Of a DNA stretch of 64,000 bases, positions 26,762 through 36,407 are shown piece by piece. Numbering within the stretch: the stretch's first letter is position 1; every line of letters begins with the position of its first letter. The notes under the pieces were generated by a model. That model worked only from the letters and a program-made list of their open reading frames with translations. It had not been told where the DNA came from and searched no databases. This DNA comes from Geomicrobium sp. JCM 19038. GTDB lineage: Bacteria; Bacillota; Bacilli; Bacillales; Marinococcaceae. The stretch covers positions 62,001-126,000 of the forward strand of contig NZ_BAXA01000012.1 of NCBI RefSeq assembly GCF_000698125.1, written 5' to 3'. A program made the position numbers and the translations under genes.

Positions 26762-28126
26762 ATGGTTAAATTAAATGAAGAAACTCGCGCTGCCTACAGC
26801 CGCTATTTACTTGAATTACTTGAAGCAGAACAAACGACGGTATTTCGCTTGAAGTTCTTAGATCTACACCCGGTTGACCAAGTTGAAGTGTTTCAACAAA
26901 TGGATCAAGCACAAAAAGAAAAGTTCTACAAATTGATGACGCCATCAGAACTTGCCGACATCTTCGAAGAGCTTGAACTTGAAGAACAAAAAGACGTCGT
27001 GAATGACTGGGAAGACCAAGAGATGGGCGACGTTTTTAATCATATGAACGCCGATGATGTCGCTGACTTTTTAGGGGAGCTTCAAGAAGACCAACGTCAA
27101 GGCATTTTGACATCGATGGACGATGAAGATGCAAAAGACGTACAAGAATTATTAACGTACGAAGAAGAAACCGCTGGTGCAATTATGACAAAGGAAATTG
27201 TCAACTTGCATGAGTTAGAAACTGTACATTCGGTATTAGATCGACTCCGTAATGAAGCGCCTGATGCGGAAATGATCTATTATTTATATGTTGTGGATGA
27301 AGAAGAGAAATTAACTGGGGTTGTTTCCCTTCGTGACTTAATGGTTGCGCAACTTGATGCCAAAATTGGTGAAGTGATGAGTCGCCGCGTCGTCTCTGTG
27401 CATGTTAACGAAGATCAAGAAGATGTAGCGCAACTCATTAAGAAGTACGACTTTCTCGCGGTACCAGTCGTGTCAACGAGTGAGGAACTGTTAGGGATTG
27501 TAACCGTTGATGATGTCATGGATGTATTAGAAGAAGAAGCGACCGAAGATTTGGCCGAGTTCTCAGCTACTCGTGGTGCGACGGATGTCAACATTACTGC
27601 TTTTCAGGCAGCTAAAAAGCGTTCGCCTTGGATTATTCTTCTCATGTTGTTTGGAATGATTACAGCAGGAATCATTGGTTCGTTTGAAGAAACGCTCGAG
27701 CAAGTCGTCTTACTGTCTGCGTTTATTCCGATGCTCATGGGTTCAGCGGGTAACGTCGGAACACAATCTCTTGCGATTGTTGTACGTGGTCTAGCACTTG
27801 GCAACTTCGAGAAAAAAGGGTTGATGCGTGCGCTCGTTCGTGAATTTGGTACGGGTCTATTGATCGGACTAAGTTGTGCAATCGTACTTTTATTAATCAT
27901 TCCGATCTTTTTTGATGATAGTCTTTATTTAGCTGGGATTGTTGGCGTGTCATTACTCGTATCCTTAGCGATGGCAGCGGTAGTTGGATCAATCGTTCCG
28001 CTTGTAATTAACAAGTTCAAATTAGACCCTGCAATCGCATCTGGTCCATTTATTACGACATTTAACGATATCGTTTCAATTACAATTTACTTTTCGATTG
28101 CAACGACGCTATTGCAATTTCTATAA
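26762..28126 (+). CDS. mgtE: Magnesium transporter MgtE
   Basis: This is a 454-residue Mg2+ channel. Residues 1-130 form the superhelical N domain (SELADIFEELELEEQKDVV), followed by two CBS domains (about 135-255; ETAGAIMTKEIVNLH, IGEVMSRRVVSVHVNEDQ) and a five-helix pore domain with the family motif GSAGNVGTQSLAIVVRGLAL and the late ASGPFITTFNDIVSITIYF. The cytoplasmic domains gate the channel by internal Mg2+. Transcription is under the M-box upstream. TAGGAGG precedes ATG 26762. Confidence 0.95.
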   Translation: MVKLNEETRAAYSRYLLELLEAEQTTVFRLKFLDLHPVDQVEVFQQMDQAQKEKFYKLMTPSELADIFEELELEEQKDVVNDWEDQEMGDVFNHMNADDVADFLGELQEDQRQGILTSMDDEDAKDVQELLTYEEETAGAIMTKEIVNLHELETVHSVLDRLRNEAPDAEMIYYLYVVDEEEKLTGVVSLRDLMVAQLDAKIGEVMSRRVVSVHVNEDQEDVAQLIKKYDFLAVPVVSTSEELLGIVTVDDVMDVLEEEATEDLAEFSATRGATDVNITAFQAAKKRSPWIILLMLFGMITAGIIGSFEETLEQVVLLSAFIPMLMGSAGNVGTQSLAIVVRGLALGNFEKKGLMRALVREFGTGLLIGLSCAIVLLLIIPIFFDDSLYLAGIVGVSLLVSLAMAAVVGSIVPLVINKFKLDPAIASGPFITTFNDIVSITIYFSIATTLLQFL

Positions 28127-28127
28127 A

Positions 28128-28158
28128 AAGAAGGCCTGGTGAGATGCCAGGCCTTCTT
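28128..28158 (+). terminator. Terminator of mgtE
   Basis: A perfect 12-bp stem AAGAAGGCCTGG/CCAGGCCTTCTT (28128-28139 with 28147-28158) has only a short following T-tract. Confidence 0.6.
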
Positions 28159-28274
28159 GTATGCGTAAAAGCAGGAGAGATTGTTGCTTGAATTCATTGA
28201 CTTTTTTGTCAAATGAGCTAAAATAAAAGGACTTTTACAATCTACTATGAAAAAAGACAACTAAGGAGACGGGT

Positions 28275-29488
28275 TTGAACATGAAATATGCCTTTGCAAA
28301 ACGTGTGCGTCATTTGCAGTCATCTGCGGTGCGAGATATTTTGAAAGTAGTCAACCAAGGGAACGTTCTTTCATTTGCTGGGGGCCTTCCAGATGATGAG
28401 TTGTTTCCTGTAGAGGCGATTGAAGATTCGTTTCGTCGTGCATTATCAAAAGGAAAGAAAGCGATGCAATACGGAGAAACAGAAGGGTATTATCCACTAC
28501 GAGAGGTCATTATTGAACGGATGAAAAAGAAACAAATAAGCGAATTTACACCAAATCACGTGTTACTCACGACAGGCTCACAACAAGCGATTGATTTGTT
28601 TTCTCGTGTGATGATTGGACCGGGCGATGTCATCTTTACAGAAGAACCAACGTATTTAGCTGCGTTGCAAGTGTTTCAATCCTATGAGGCAAAGATCGTA
28701 CCAATTCGTTGTGATGAGTTCGGAATGGATTTTGAGGATTTGCAAGAAAAAGTGAAAGCATACCGACCTAAAGTTGTGTACGTCGTTCCTACGTTTTCAA
28801 ATCCGACTGGCCGTGTATGGAGTTTTGAGCGAAGAGAAGCGCTCGTTCGACTTGCTCACAGACAGAATTTCGTCATTTTTGAAGATGATCCGTATGGCGA
28901 TATTCAGTACACACCAGGTGCTATACGCCAATGGCGGCACTTGATGATGGAACACATGTCGTCTATACGAGTACGTTCTCTAAGACGGCCGTGCCTGCAC
29001 TTCGAACAGGGTGGATTGTCGGCCCTTATCAGATCATTCGTATGATGTCTCAAGCGAAGCAGGCGAACGATCTTCATTCAAATTCACTTGCTCACCAAGC
29101 GTTGTATGAGCTTTGTATGAATTTCGACTTAGATGAGCATATCAAAACGATTAGTAAGTTGTATGGTCATCGCAAAGACGTTATGGTTGATTCACTACGT
29201 TCATCTGGACTTGAAACGATGTCGTTTGTTGAGCCAGAAGGTGGGATGTTCTTATGGTTGGAAGTAGATCCGCAAATTAACACAGAGGAATTGCTTCAAG
29301 AAGCGGTTTCAAGGGGGATTGCGTACGTTCCAGGTGCACCGTTTTATGCAGGGACACCTCAATACAACACGTTGCGATTGAATTATACCCATGCGACCGA
29401 TGATGACATTCGTTTCGGAATGAAAACGATGACGGAGTTGTTTAAGGAAGTGGAACAAAAGCAAACTGATAAAGTTTCGCTGAGTTAA
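28275..29488 (+). pseudogene. PLP-dependent aminotransferase (MocR catalytic-domain/2-aminoadipate type), frameshifted (likely sequence error)
   Basis: This is a fold-type I aminotransferase without a GntR domain, similar to 2-aminoadipate/LysN-type enzymes. The N-terminal ORF has FAGGLPDDELFP, TTGSQQAIDLFSRVM, PTFSNPTGR and EDDPYGDIQY. The C-terminal ORF has the Schiff-base lysine in TSTFSKTAVPALRTGW and EPEGGMFLWLE. The frame breaks near 28922; adding one T (GGTGCTATACG to GGTGCTTATACG) gives PGAYTPMAALDD and a protein of about 404 residues. TTG 28275 is 6 bp after AAGGAG; ATG 28281 is an alternative. The substrate is uncertain. Confidence 0.8.
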
Positions 29489-29502
29489 AGGTAGGCGATT
29501 TG

Positions 29503-30248
29503 GTGTCTTGGTTTCAATATTCTGGGCAAACCCTGATTTCGTGTGGTTTGGACCAGCGCATGTTGCAATACTGATTGGTCTTTTGATCATCTGTAGTTGC
29601 ATTACAAAGGCGCGTCGTTCAATTCGAACGAACAAAGGCGTCGATCGTTCCTTGCGTCTAGGCATGGTTGCAACATTGATCATTTTAGAAGTGATGTATC
29701 AGACATGGTATGTCGTAAATGGTGAGTGGGGAGCTCATTTTGCATTGCCCTTGCATTTGAGTAGTATTACGTGGATTACGGCTGTTATTATGTTGCTTAC
29801 CCTTCATAGACGCTGGTTTGAAGTGACGTTCTTTGCCGGAGTGAGCAGTGCGCTGTTAACGATGATTACACCGGACATTGGGAATTTTGGATTTCCGCAC
29901 TTTCGTTTTTTCCATTTCTTTTGGACGCACGGTCTTGTTATCGTAGCAGCATATTACGTACTCGTCGTTCATCGAACCGAGCTTACGCTTCGGTCGGTGG
30001 TAATCGTTTGGGGATATTTAAATGCGTATGCCGTAGTCGTTTTTGTTATAAACCTTATCATTCCTAATGCGAATTACATGTATTTAATGACGAAGCCGCC
30101 AAGCCCTACTCCGTTCGATTGGTTCGGTCCTTGGCCGTATTATATTTTCGTACTACAACTCGTTTCGTTGCTCTTGTTCTTGCTCATGTACGCTAGTTAT
30201 CGGTGTATTCAGTGGCTCGTCATTAAATCTTCGACTCGTTTGCCATGA
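29503..30248 (+). CDS. YwaF-like (TIGR02206) integral membrane protein, N-terminus possibly frameshifted
   Basis: This polytopic protein of about 249 residues has seven hydrophobic helices and ends with NANYMYLMTKPPSP and FDWFGPWPYYIFVL, features of the TIGR02206/YwaF family, whose function is unknown. The clean ORF starts only at TTG 29508. However, the frame starting near GTG 29503 (after AAAGGTAGG) reads SWFQYSGQ and joins naturally to NPDFVWFGPAHVAIL if one A is added to the AAA at about 29527. I therefore suspect another one-base loss. The 3' end overlaps the convergent YhjD-like gene by 40 bp. Confidence 0.65.
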
Positions 30249-30583
30249 AGATACAAGCTCATGCATTCACTCGTCTGTCGCTTCAAGTTTGCGTTTACGT
30301 ATCGGTTTTGACCTTCATATCGACCGCAAACGTATCCGTAACTTGAGAACGTTTCATCAGAATCAATTCGGTAAATGCGTAAGTTACGAGAATGCTGTTC
30401 TTTTTTTAGCTGGCGTAAGTCAAGGTGTAAAAGGGAAAGAGCTTCATCAATCAATTCGATGTAAGGTTCATGTACTCGGAACATTTCGGGCACTTGCTGC
30501 AGATTTTCTTCGAAAGACCGTTTAACGAGCGGTAAGATAATCGCATAATGGATGAGCGTGAGGTCGTCATTTTGTAGTGGCAT
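30209..30583 (-). CDS. YhjD-like conserved protein, unknown function
   Basis: This is a 124-residue soluble, charged protein. The layout IHYAIILPLVKRSFEENL, then PYIELIDEALSLLHLDLR, and a C-terminal RYEGQNRYVNANLKRQTSEC resembles the small B. subtilis YhjD family of unknown function. AAGGAGACGATCCT precedes ATG 30583. It was recognised by recall only. Confidence 0.6.
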   Translation of the reverse strand: MPLQNDDLTLIHYAIILPLVKRSFEENLQQVPEMFRVHEPYIELIDEALSLLHLDLRQLKKEQHSRNLRIYRIDSDETFSSYGYVCGRYEGQNRYVNANLKRQTSECMSLYLHGKRVEDLMTSH

Positions 30584-30832
30584 AGGATCGTCTCCTTTTC
30601 CAACTCGTATGTTCAGTATACGAATGCACGTTCGTATTTACAACCGGGAATCAAAGGAAATAAAAAAATTGATCAAAAAAAGCAGGAATGAAAGCAACAA
30701 AAGTCAAATAAAATAACAGCACACCTTTCTTGATCAATGTTTGAAATTGTCGGAATAAGGGTAATGACTGACAAGGATGAACGTCTCATACTACGTTTAA
30801 AAAATGATGAAGAGAATAGGGAGGGAGCATCA

Positions 30833-31150
30833 ATGGCAGGTTCAACTTACGAGAACGAACTCTTTGAGAAATTGAAAATGATCCGTCAAGGATATCGAGC
30901 ACCGAGACAAGTGCTACAATCACTCTACGCACGCATGATGTTGGAGTACTCTGTATACGAGTTTACGAAGGCTCGATTTGAACGGCTCATTGACAAGGCT
31001 CTCGATGACAAAGACGAGGATGCTTTTCATACATTAACGAGTCAATACAATGACTGGGTTGTGAAGTATCAATCGGGTAATACGATCTCTGAACATGGGT
31101 ATGAACTAGAATGTAATTTCGAAGCTGTGAAACCTCCAATCAGTAGCTAA
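30833..31150 (+). CDS. IDEAL-domain protein
   Basis: This is a 105-residue protein. A helical N-terminal region (ELFEKLKMIRQGYRAPRQVL) is followed by an IDEAL-type motif, RFERLIDKALDDKDEDAF, with the Ile-Asp-x-Ala-Leu-Asp core typical of this short Firmicute domain found in small unknown proteins and the ComK-related regulator family. ATG 30833 follows GGGAGGGAGCATCA; the longer ORF beginning at 30737 lacks a ribosome binding site. A terminator starts inside its last codons. The 249-bp gap upstream contains no recognised element. Confidence 0.65.
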   Translation: MAGSTYENELFEKLKMIRQGYRAPRQVLQSLYARMMLEYSVYEFTKARFERLIDKALDDKDEDAFHTLTSQYNDWVVKYQSGNTISEHGYELECNFEAVKPPISS

Positions 31151-31174
31151 CGATTAGCTACTGATTTTTGTTTT
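31138..31174 (+). terminator. Terminator of the IDEAL-domain gene
   Basis: A perfect 13-bp stem AATCAGTAGCTAA/TTAGCTACTGATT (31138-31150 with 31154-31166) is followed by TTTGTTTTTTTT. Confidence 0.85.
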
Positions 31175-31229
31175 TTTTCACGAGCAGATCAGGTATAATT
31201 GGGATAGTAATTTCAGGAGGTAAGACGCG

Positions 31230-31760
31230 TTGATATTATCTGACACAACTATTAAGAAGATGATGGCCGAAGATGAACTACGAATCGATCCGGTTGATGA
31301 GACTCAAATCCAGCCGGCATCGGTCGATATTCGACTCGGTACTCACTATTTGAAGATCGATGAAAACGCCATCGAGTCTATTGCATTAGACGCACCTGCG
31401 CAGTATGTAGAGTTTGAAGCAGATGAAGTGATTGTTCCACCGAACTCATTTTTACTTGCGACGACGAAAGAATACATTAAGCTTCCAAACGATCTAACAG
31501 CTTTTGTTGAAGGGCGAAGTTCAATTGGTCGCATGGGCTTATTTATTCAAAATGCAGGGTGGGTCGATCCAGGCTTTGAAGGTGAGATTACATTGGAACT
31601 ATACAATGCCAATCGCTTGCCCATCCGTTTGAAATCGGGGAGAAGAATTGCTCAACTCGTTTTTGCTCGTATGGACCAACATGCATCTGCTCCATATGAT
31701 GGAAAGTATCAGAAGCAAAGAAAAGCGGTCGGAAGTCGTGTTTATAAGGACGTAAACTAA
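31230..31760 (+). CDS. dcd: dCTP deaminase
   Basis: This is a 176-residue trimeric nucleotide deaminase of the dCTP deaminase/dUTPase superfamily that supplies dUTP (or dUMP in bifunctional forms) for thymidylate synthesis. It shows [11 protein letters not shown], the substrate-binding [14 protein letters not shown], the catalytic Glu in [14 protein letters not shown] and the C-terminal [12 protein letters not shown]. Length is normal. It starts with TTG after CAGGAGGTAAGACGCG. It is monocistronic with terminators on both sides. Confidence 0.92.
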   Translation: MILSDTTIKKMMAEDELRIDPVDETQIQPASVDIRLGTHYLKIDENAIESIALDAPAQYVEFEADEVIVPPNSFLLATTKEYIKLPNDLTAFVEGRSSIGRMGLFIQNAGWVDPGFEGEITLELYNANRLPIRLKSGRRIAQLVFARMDQHASAPYDGKYQKQRKAVGSRVYKDVN

Positions 31761-31764
31761 CGAG

Positions 31765-31802
31765 AAGCCGCTACCTTTATGAAAAGGTCGCGGCTTTTAT
31801 TA
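31765..31802 (+). terminator. Terminator of dcd
   Basis: The interrupted stem AAGCCGC-T-ACCTTT/AAAGGT-C-GCGGCTT (31765-31778 with 31783-31796) is followed by TTATTAT. Confidence 0.75.
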
Positions 31803-31818
31803 TGGAGGACGGGGAAAC

Positions 31819-33216
31819 GTGATGTATGATACGAAGATTGTAAATGGAACAATTGTGAATGGACAAGCGTCTTTTCTTGGAAATATCTACATAACAGATG
31901 GTAAAATTAGTGCCGTAACTGAGCCTGAAGATAATCGTGAGGCAGTGGAAGTGATTGACGCAAAAGGTCAATACGTCTTGCCTGGTCTCATTGATACGCA
32001 TGTTCACTCTAGGGATCCTGGTCCAACACATAAAGAAGATTTTTATACGTCAACTCAAGCTGCAGCAGCTGGAGGGATTACGACGATTTTTGAAATGCCA
32101 AATACGACACCACCAGTGAAAGACCAAGACACGTTTGATGCACAAGTTGAGAACTTAAATGAAAAAGCGGTCGTAAATTACGGGCTATGGGGCATTTGTT
32201 TAGGGCCATTAAATCGTCATGCTTTTGCAGAACTTTCTGAGCGTGGTGTTATTGGGTTCAAATACTTCTGGGGGTACGGCATTCATCAAGAGACATTCCA
32301 GCTCCTTTATAATGTCGATGCCAAAGATGAGCAAATTATTGAACCTTACGATGACGGTGAAGTGTTCGCAATGATGCGAGAAGTGGCAAAAACAGACCAA
32401 GTATTTGCTGTTCACGCTGAAAACCATGAGTTAATCCGGCAATTAAGTGAAGAAAAAGATCCAACAGACGAGTCATACGATGCCCTTCTCCGCTCAAGAC
32501 CTGCACTGGCTGAGACGTTAACCGTCAATACGGGATTGTCGCTCGCAAAAGAAGCTGGTGTCCATTTTCATGTGTTGCACGTGAGTGCAAAAGAAAGCGT
32601 AGAGTCCATTCGTGCAGCAAAAGCAAACGGTCAGAAGGTCACGGTTGAGACGTGTCCACATTATTTATTTTTAACGAATGAAGATTATGAAACGGTCGGT
32701 CGTGACATGAAGATCTTCCCGCTCGTAAAAGAACAAAAAGACCAAGATGAGATTTGGAAAGGTATTCAAGACGGAACGATTACAATCGTTTGTTCAGACC
32801 ATGCACCTCATACCGCGGAAGAGAAATATTCTGGATCTTTAAGTGAAATACCAGCTGGAATGTGCGGAGTCGAAACGCTTGCACCTCTACTATTAAATGA
32901 AGTTCATACCGGACGTTTGACGATTAATCAAGTCGTGCAACTGTTATCTGAAAATCCAGCGAAGTTATATGGGATTGACAATCAAAAAGGAACGTTAATG
33001 CCAGGGACGGATGCAGATATTACGATCGTTGATTTAAAGAAAGAAGGTACGATCCAAAAAGCAAACCTTCACAGCAAAAGTAAAATCTCTGCCTATGATG
33101 GTCGGAGTATTACCGGCTGGCCTGTACGCACGATCGTTCACGGTCATACGGTGATGGAAGATGGCAACATTGTTAATGATCAACCAAAAGGACAGCTTGT
33201 GAAGCCTGGGAGGTAA
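31819..33216 (+). CDS. Cyclic amidohydrolase (allantoinase/dihydroorotase family)
   Basis: This is a 465-residue binuclear metal amidohydrolase. Metal ligands are visible: DTHVHSRDPG, Lys in GFKYFWGYG (carbamylation site), His in VFAVHAENHE, His in FHVLHVSAKES and Asp in CSDHAPH. Overall form and length fit allantoinase/hydantoinase-like enzymes, which open cyclic amides in purine or pyrimidine breakdown. No other purine-degradation gene is nearby, so substrate is unresolved. GTG 31819 is 10 bp from GGAGG; ATG 31822 is an alternative. The stop overlaps the nitroreductase start region, indicating an operon of two. Confidence 0.85.
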   Translation: MMYDTKIVNGTIVNGQASFLGNIYITDGKISAVTEPEDNREAVEVIDAKGQYVLPGLIDTHVHSRDPGPTHKEDFYTSTQAAAAGGITTIFEMPNTTPPVKDQDTFDAQVENLNEKAVVNYGLWGICLGPLNRHAFAELSERGVIGFKYFWGYGIHQETFQLLYNVDAKDEQIIEPYDDGEVFAMMREVAKTDQVFAVHAENHELIRQLSEEKDPTDESYDALLRSRPALAETLTVNTGLSLAKEAGVHFHVLHVSAKESVESIRAAKANGQKVTVETCPHYLFLTNEDYETVGRDMKIFPLVKEQKDQDEIWKGIQDGTITIVCSDHAPHTAEEKYSGSLSEIPAGMCGVETLAPLLLNEVHTGRLTINQVVQLLSENPAKLYGIDNQKGTLMPGTDADITIVDLKKEGTIQKANLHSKSKISAYDGRSITGWPVRTIVHGHTVMEDGNIVNDQPKGQLVKPGR

Positions 33217-33221
33217 TGATG

Positions 33222-33959
33222 ATGAAGGAAACAAGAGATCTAATCCAAACACACCAATCGATTCGTAAATATAAGCAAAAAGAAGTTTCAGAGGAAATCG
33301 TTCAAGATTTGATTGAATCTGCACGTTGGGCACCGAGTTCCCATCACGTTCAAGCTTATACGGTAATTCGTGTAACAGATGTAGAAAAGCGCAAAGCACT
33401 TAAAGAAATTACCGGGGGGCAAAAATGGGTAGAAGAAGCACCCCTATTCCTCGTGTTCGTAGCGGATTGGCACAAACATAAAGTAAATAACGAGAAATGG
33501 GACGCTTCGTTTGAAATGGAAGAAACAGAAAACGTCATCGTTGGTGCCGTAGATGTTGCATTAGCTGCCCAAAATGCATTGCTTACTGCCCGCTCTTACG
33601 GTCTCGGTGGCGTAATGATCGGAGGAATCCGAAACGATTTGCACGAAGTTGCGAACATTTTAGATTTGCCAAAGCATACATTCCCAGTGATGGGGATTTG
33701 TCTTGGGTATCCAGATCAAGACCCTGGTCAAAAACCACGTTTTCCTAAAGAAGTCGTACTGCATGAAGATCGCTATGATGGAGAGCGAATTACTGAAGGG
33801 CTTGAGCCGTACGAACAAGAGACGAGCGCATACTATGAGCGTCGTACAAAAGGGAAGCGTACAGCCGGCTGGGGAGAGAATATGGCTGAGTATTTGAACA
33901 AACCTCGCCGTCAACAAGTAACGACGTTTTTGAAAGACCAAGGATTTACGCTTAAATAA
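33222..33959 (+). CDS. Nitroreductase-family NADPH-dependent flavin oxidoreductase (NfrA-like)
   Basis: This is a 245-residue FMN-dependent oxidoreductase. The FMN phosphate-binding N-terminus HQSIRKYKQKEVSEE, the SARWAPSSHHVQAY motif, GLGGVMIGGIRND and the GICLGYPDQDPGQKPR segment are typical of NfrA-type flavin/nitro reductases, which act as dimers on FMN, quinones or nitro compounds. Three in-frame ATGs (33216, 33219, 33222) follow GGGAGG; the third has the best 8-bp spacing. It follows the amidohydrolase in the same operon and ends in a strong terminator. Confidence 0.88.
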   Translation: MKETRDLIQTHQSIRKYKQKEVSEEIVQDLIESARWAPSSHHVQAYTVIRVTDVEKRKALKEITGGQKWVEEAPLFLVFVADWHKHKVNNEKWDASFEMEETENVIVGAVDVALAAQNALLTARSYGLGGVMIGGIRNDLHEVANILDLPKHTFPVMGICLGYPDQDPGQKPRFPKEVVLHEDRYDGERITEGLEPYEQETSAYYERRTKGKRTAGWGENMAEYLNKPRRQQVTTFLKDQGFTLK

Positions 33960-33997
33960 ACGTACATGTACTGACTAAAAGCATGCGGAATATGACT

Positions 33998-34041
33998 AAG
34001 CTCGGATCAAAGTAGAGTAACTTTGATCCGAGCTTTTTTTC
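33998..34041 (+). terminator. Strong terminator
   Basis: A perfect 16-bp stem AAGCTCGGATCAAAGT/ACTTTGATCCGAGCTT (33998-34013 with 34020-34035) is followed by a T-run. Confidence 0.9.
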
Positions 34042-34045
34042 TTTA

Positions 34046-34108
34046 GTCTAGCACCACGCTCCTCATGTCTAGCGCCACGCCTCTCGAGTCTAACACCGCG
34101 CTCATCAT
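34046..34108. repeat. Three 21-bp imperfect tandem repeats
   Basis: Three consecutive 21-mers begin GTCTAGCACCACGC, GTCTAGCGCCACGC and GTCTAACACCGCGC (34046, 34067, 34088). They are GC-richer than the surroundings and lie between a terminator and the convergent MerR gene. There are no spacers, so this is not CRISPR. Function is unknown. Confidence 0.75.
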
Positions 34109-34132
34109 GTTTTACCCAAAACTATCCGGTTT

Positions 34133-34929
34133 TTAATCTTCGTGACTAAGGGGGAATTGGACTTCGGTTAACCACCGTGTAGGCTCAAGTTCATTCCAGA
34201 TGCCGTCAATGACAGCTTCTCTAGGTGGACCAGCAAGTGAATAATCACTTTCTTCAAGCCACTGGTAAAGTTTTGCGTGGGATTCGCCAATCGTCTCGTA
34301 CGGTCCGCGGTGCAAGAGGCAGGCAGCAAAGGGTACTTTGGCAATATCTTTGAAAATAAGCCCATCATGATTGTCTTTCTTTTCGGTTACTGCTTCACAA
34401 ATTTCAAGGTTGATGTTCGTCTCTTTGAATTCACCGTCGTAAAAACGTGTGAAGCAGTATTGAATGGGATCGACTACTGAATTGGTTGCACGCATTTTAT
34501 CTCCCATGCTGGATAAGCCACGAATAAATCATCGTAATGGGGCAACGTCAGCCTCATGGACGCTACCGTAACTTCTGGTAAACTTTTTACGATGATTTGT
34601 GGTGGGGAATGGTCGAGCAAGTAATAGTTCGCTTGTTGTAGTTGGCGATTTAATAGAACAGACTTTTTTTCTAGTTCTTCTTTTTTCTTGCCAATCATGG
34701 TTTGCCAATTTTGTTGTTTTGATATCACTTCTTGAATTTCTGCAATTGAAAAGTCGAGCTGGCGCATGGCCAGTACTCGATGCAGTGTTTCAATTTGGTT
34801 AGAACTATAGTAGCGATAACCTGTATTGGGATCGGTGTAAGCAGGCGTTACAATGCCGACTTGATCATAATATCGTAGGCGTTTAACAGTAACTCGATTC
34901 ATTTTGGAAAATTGACCGATGCTGTACAT
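34133..34929 (-). pseudogene. MerR-family regulator with GyrI-like effector domain, frameshifted (likely sequence error)
   Basis: The N-terminal winged helix is a standard MerR domain (MYSIGQFSKMNRVTVKRLRY, then YYDQVGIVTPAYTDPNTGYR), followed by a coiled-coil dimer helix and a C-terminal GyrI-like ligand pocket (VPFAACLLHRGPYETIGES). This BmrR-like layout senses amphipathic drugs. The frame breaks at 34503-34505; adding one G (CATGGGAGAT to CATGGGGAGAT) joins PAWGDKMRATNSV. Restored length is 265 or so residues. It is the last gene of an operon with an ABC exporter whose promoter has a MerR-type 19-bp spacer. Confidence 0.82.
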
Positions 34930-34945
34930 CGACTGAACTCCTTTC

Positions 34946-35662
34946 TTATTCCCACCTGAAAAATCGCAAGGAGAGAGTTGTAGCGATCGTCGTAATTACT
35001 AATAAAAGCAGCAACGAAGAATAGGAGGTAAACGGTGTCCCTAAGGCTTGACCTTGCAATAACTCGATACCATGAGTTAATGGAAGAAGTTGCGCAATCG
35101 ATTGTAAAACGCTCGGTAATAAATCAAATGGAATGGTCGCCCCGGATAAGAGGAACATGGAAAAGAACAATAAACTGCTCATTGCAGCCGTTGTCTTCTC
35201 GCGTGGAGAAGTACTTGCGATTAGCATACCAATCGAATGAATGCTGATCATCACAAACAGATAGGAAATAAGGAAAAGTCCGATTGAGCCAGGGAAGATC
35301 ATGTTAAAGCCAAATGTTGCAACGAGAAAAACGGCAAACATAGACAAGATACTTAAGCTAAAACAATAAAAAACATGGGCAACGAGTAACTGTACTGGGC
35401 TAATCGGTGTAACTTTGTATCGTTTTAACACTTTCTTTTCACGATAAGAAGAAAGGGAAAGGGGTAAGCTCATGACACCTGTAGATACGAGCCCGAGCGT
35501 TGCGACGGCAGCAAATGTTGTCACAAGTTCTTCATTCGTAGTGGAGAGATAGCCCATAATCACCATAATACCGACAGGCAGGAACAACCCGAAGATAAAG
35601 GACGACATTTCCCGAAATGATAGTTTAAACTCTGCGACGTAGAGTAACCAAAATGTTCTCAT
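34946..35662 (-). CDS. ABC-2 type transporter permease
   Basis: This is a 238-residue, six-helix ABC-2 permease. The motifs SLSSYREKKVLKRYKVTPIS and the C-terminal SGATIPFDLLPSVLQSIAQL region with LPLTHGIELL are characteristic of exporters of the drug/antibiotic resistance group. It partners with the ATPase encoded just upstream (4-bp overlap) and is followed by the MerR regulator gene. Confidence 0.87.
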   Translation of the reverse strand: MRTFWLLYVAEFKLSFREMSSFIFGLFLPVGIMVIMGYLSTTNEELVTTFAAVATLGLVSTGVMSLPLSLSSYREKKVLKRYKVTPISPVQLLVAHVFYCFSLSILSMFAVFLVATFGFNMIFPGSIGLFLISYLFVMISIHSIGMLIASTSPREKTTAAMSSLLFFSMFLLSGATIPFDLLPSVLQSIAQLLPLTHGIELLQGQALGTPFTSYSSLLLLLVITTIATTLSLRFFRWE

Positions 35663-36378
35663 CGTATTCCCTCACCGATTAGTTGTAAATAAGCGTCATC
35701 CATCGATTTTGTTCCACTTTTTGATAACACTTCCTGAACAGTTCCTTCCATAAAGACGTCGCCATCTTTGAGTAGCAAAATTCGGTCACAAAGTGTTTCA
35801 ATCTCATGCATATCATGAGAGGTTAATAGAATGGTGACACCCTCATCGTTTAATTGACGTAAATTGTTCCAAATCTGTCTTCTAGCAACGGGGTCTAATC
35901 CGGTCGTTAATTCATCTAATACGAGTAGTTTTGGTTGACCCATTGTAGCGAGGAGGATGCACAGTTTTTGGCGTTCACCACCTGAGAGGGTAGAAATGGA
36001 CGAGCGTACGTGGTGTTCAAGTTGATAGTCCGCTAGTTTCACTCTCCAATCAATTGGATTTTTGTAAAGAGAGTGTGTGATTTCACAAATTTCTTTAACA
36101 GTTAGGCCGTTTTGAAACGCACTTTCTTGAAATTGAACACCGATTTGCTCAAAGTGAGATTTTTGCTTTGGATTAGGTGAGGCCCCGAGAATGTTCACCG
36201 TACCTTGATCAAGTTTTTTCGTGCCGAGCACACAATCAATGGTTGTTGATTTGCCGGCACCATTGGCGCCGATTAGACCGAAGATTTCTCCAGCCTTTAC
36301 GTTCATGTGAAGACCTTGTAAAACTTGCTTGTTGCCGTAAGATTTCACGAGTCCCTTTGCTTCAAGTGCGTATGTCAT
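35659..36378 (-). CDS. ABC transporter ATP-binding protein (drug export)
   Basis: This is a 239-residue ATPase with Walker A GANGAGKST, signature LSGGERQK, Walker B LLVLDELTTGLDP (with the usual Glu replaced so that it reads DEL) and the switch His in LLTSHDMHEIE. It energises the adjacent ABC-2 permease, probably for drug or peptide export. ATG 36378 follows TTGGAGGGATTCT; the ORF extends upstream but without a ribosome binding site. It is the first gene of the MerR-controlled operon. Confidence 0.9.
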   Translation of the reverse strand: MTYALEAKGLVKSYGNKQVLQGLHMNVKAGEIFGLIGANGAGKSTTIDCVLGTKKLDQGTVNILGASPNPKQKSHFEQIGVQFQESAFQNGLTVKEICEITHSLYKNPIDWRVKLADYQLEHHVRSSISTLSGGERQKLCILLATMGQPKLLVLDELTTGLDPVARRQIWNNLRQLNDEGVTILLTSHDMHEIETLCDRILLLKDGDVFMEGTVQEVLSKSGTKSMDDAYLQLIGEGIR

Positions 36379-36407
36379 AGAATCCCTCCAATGTGATTTG
36401 CTATTGA

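Noticed and set aside
34046-34108. CRISPR-like repeats
   Set aside because: The 21-mers are directly abutting without spacers and no cas gene is present in the window.
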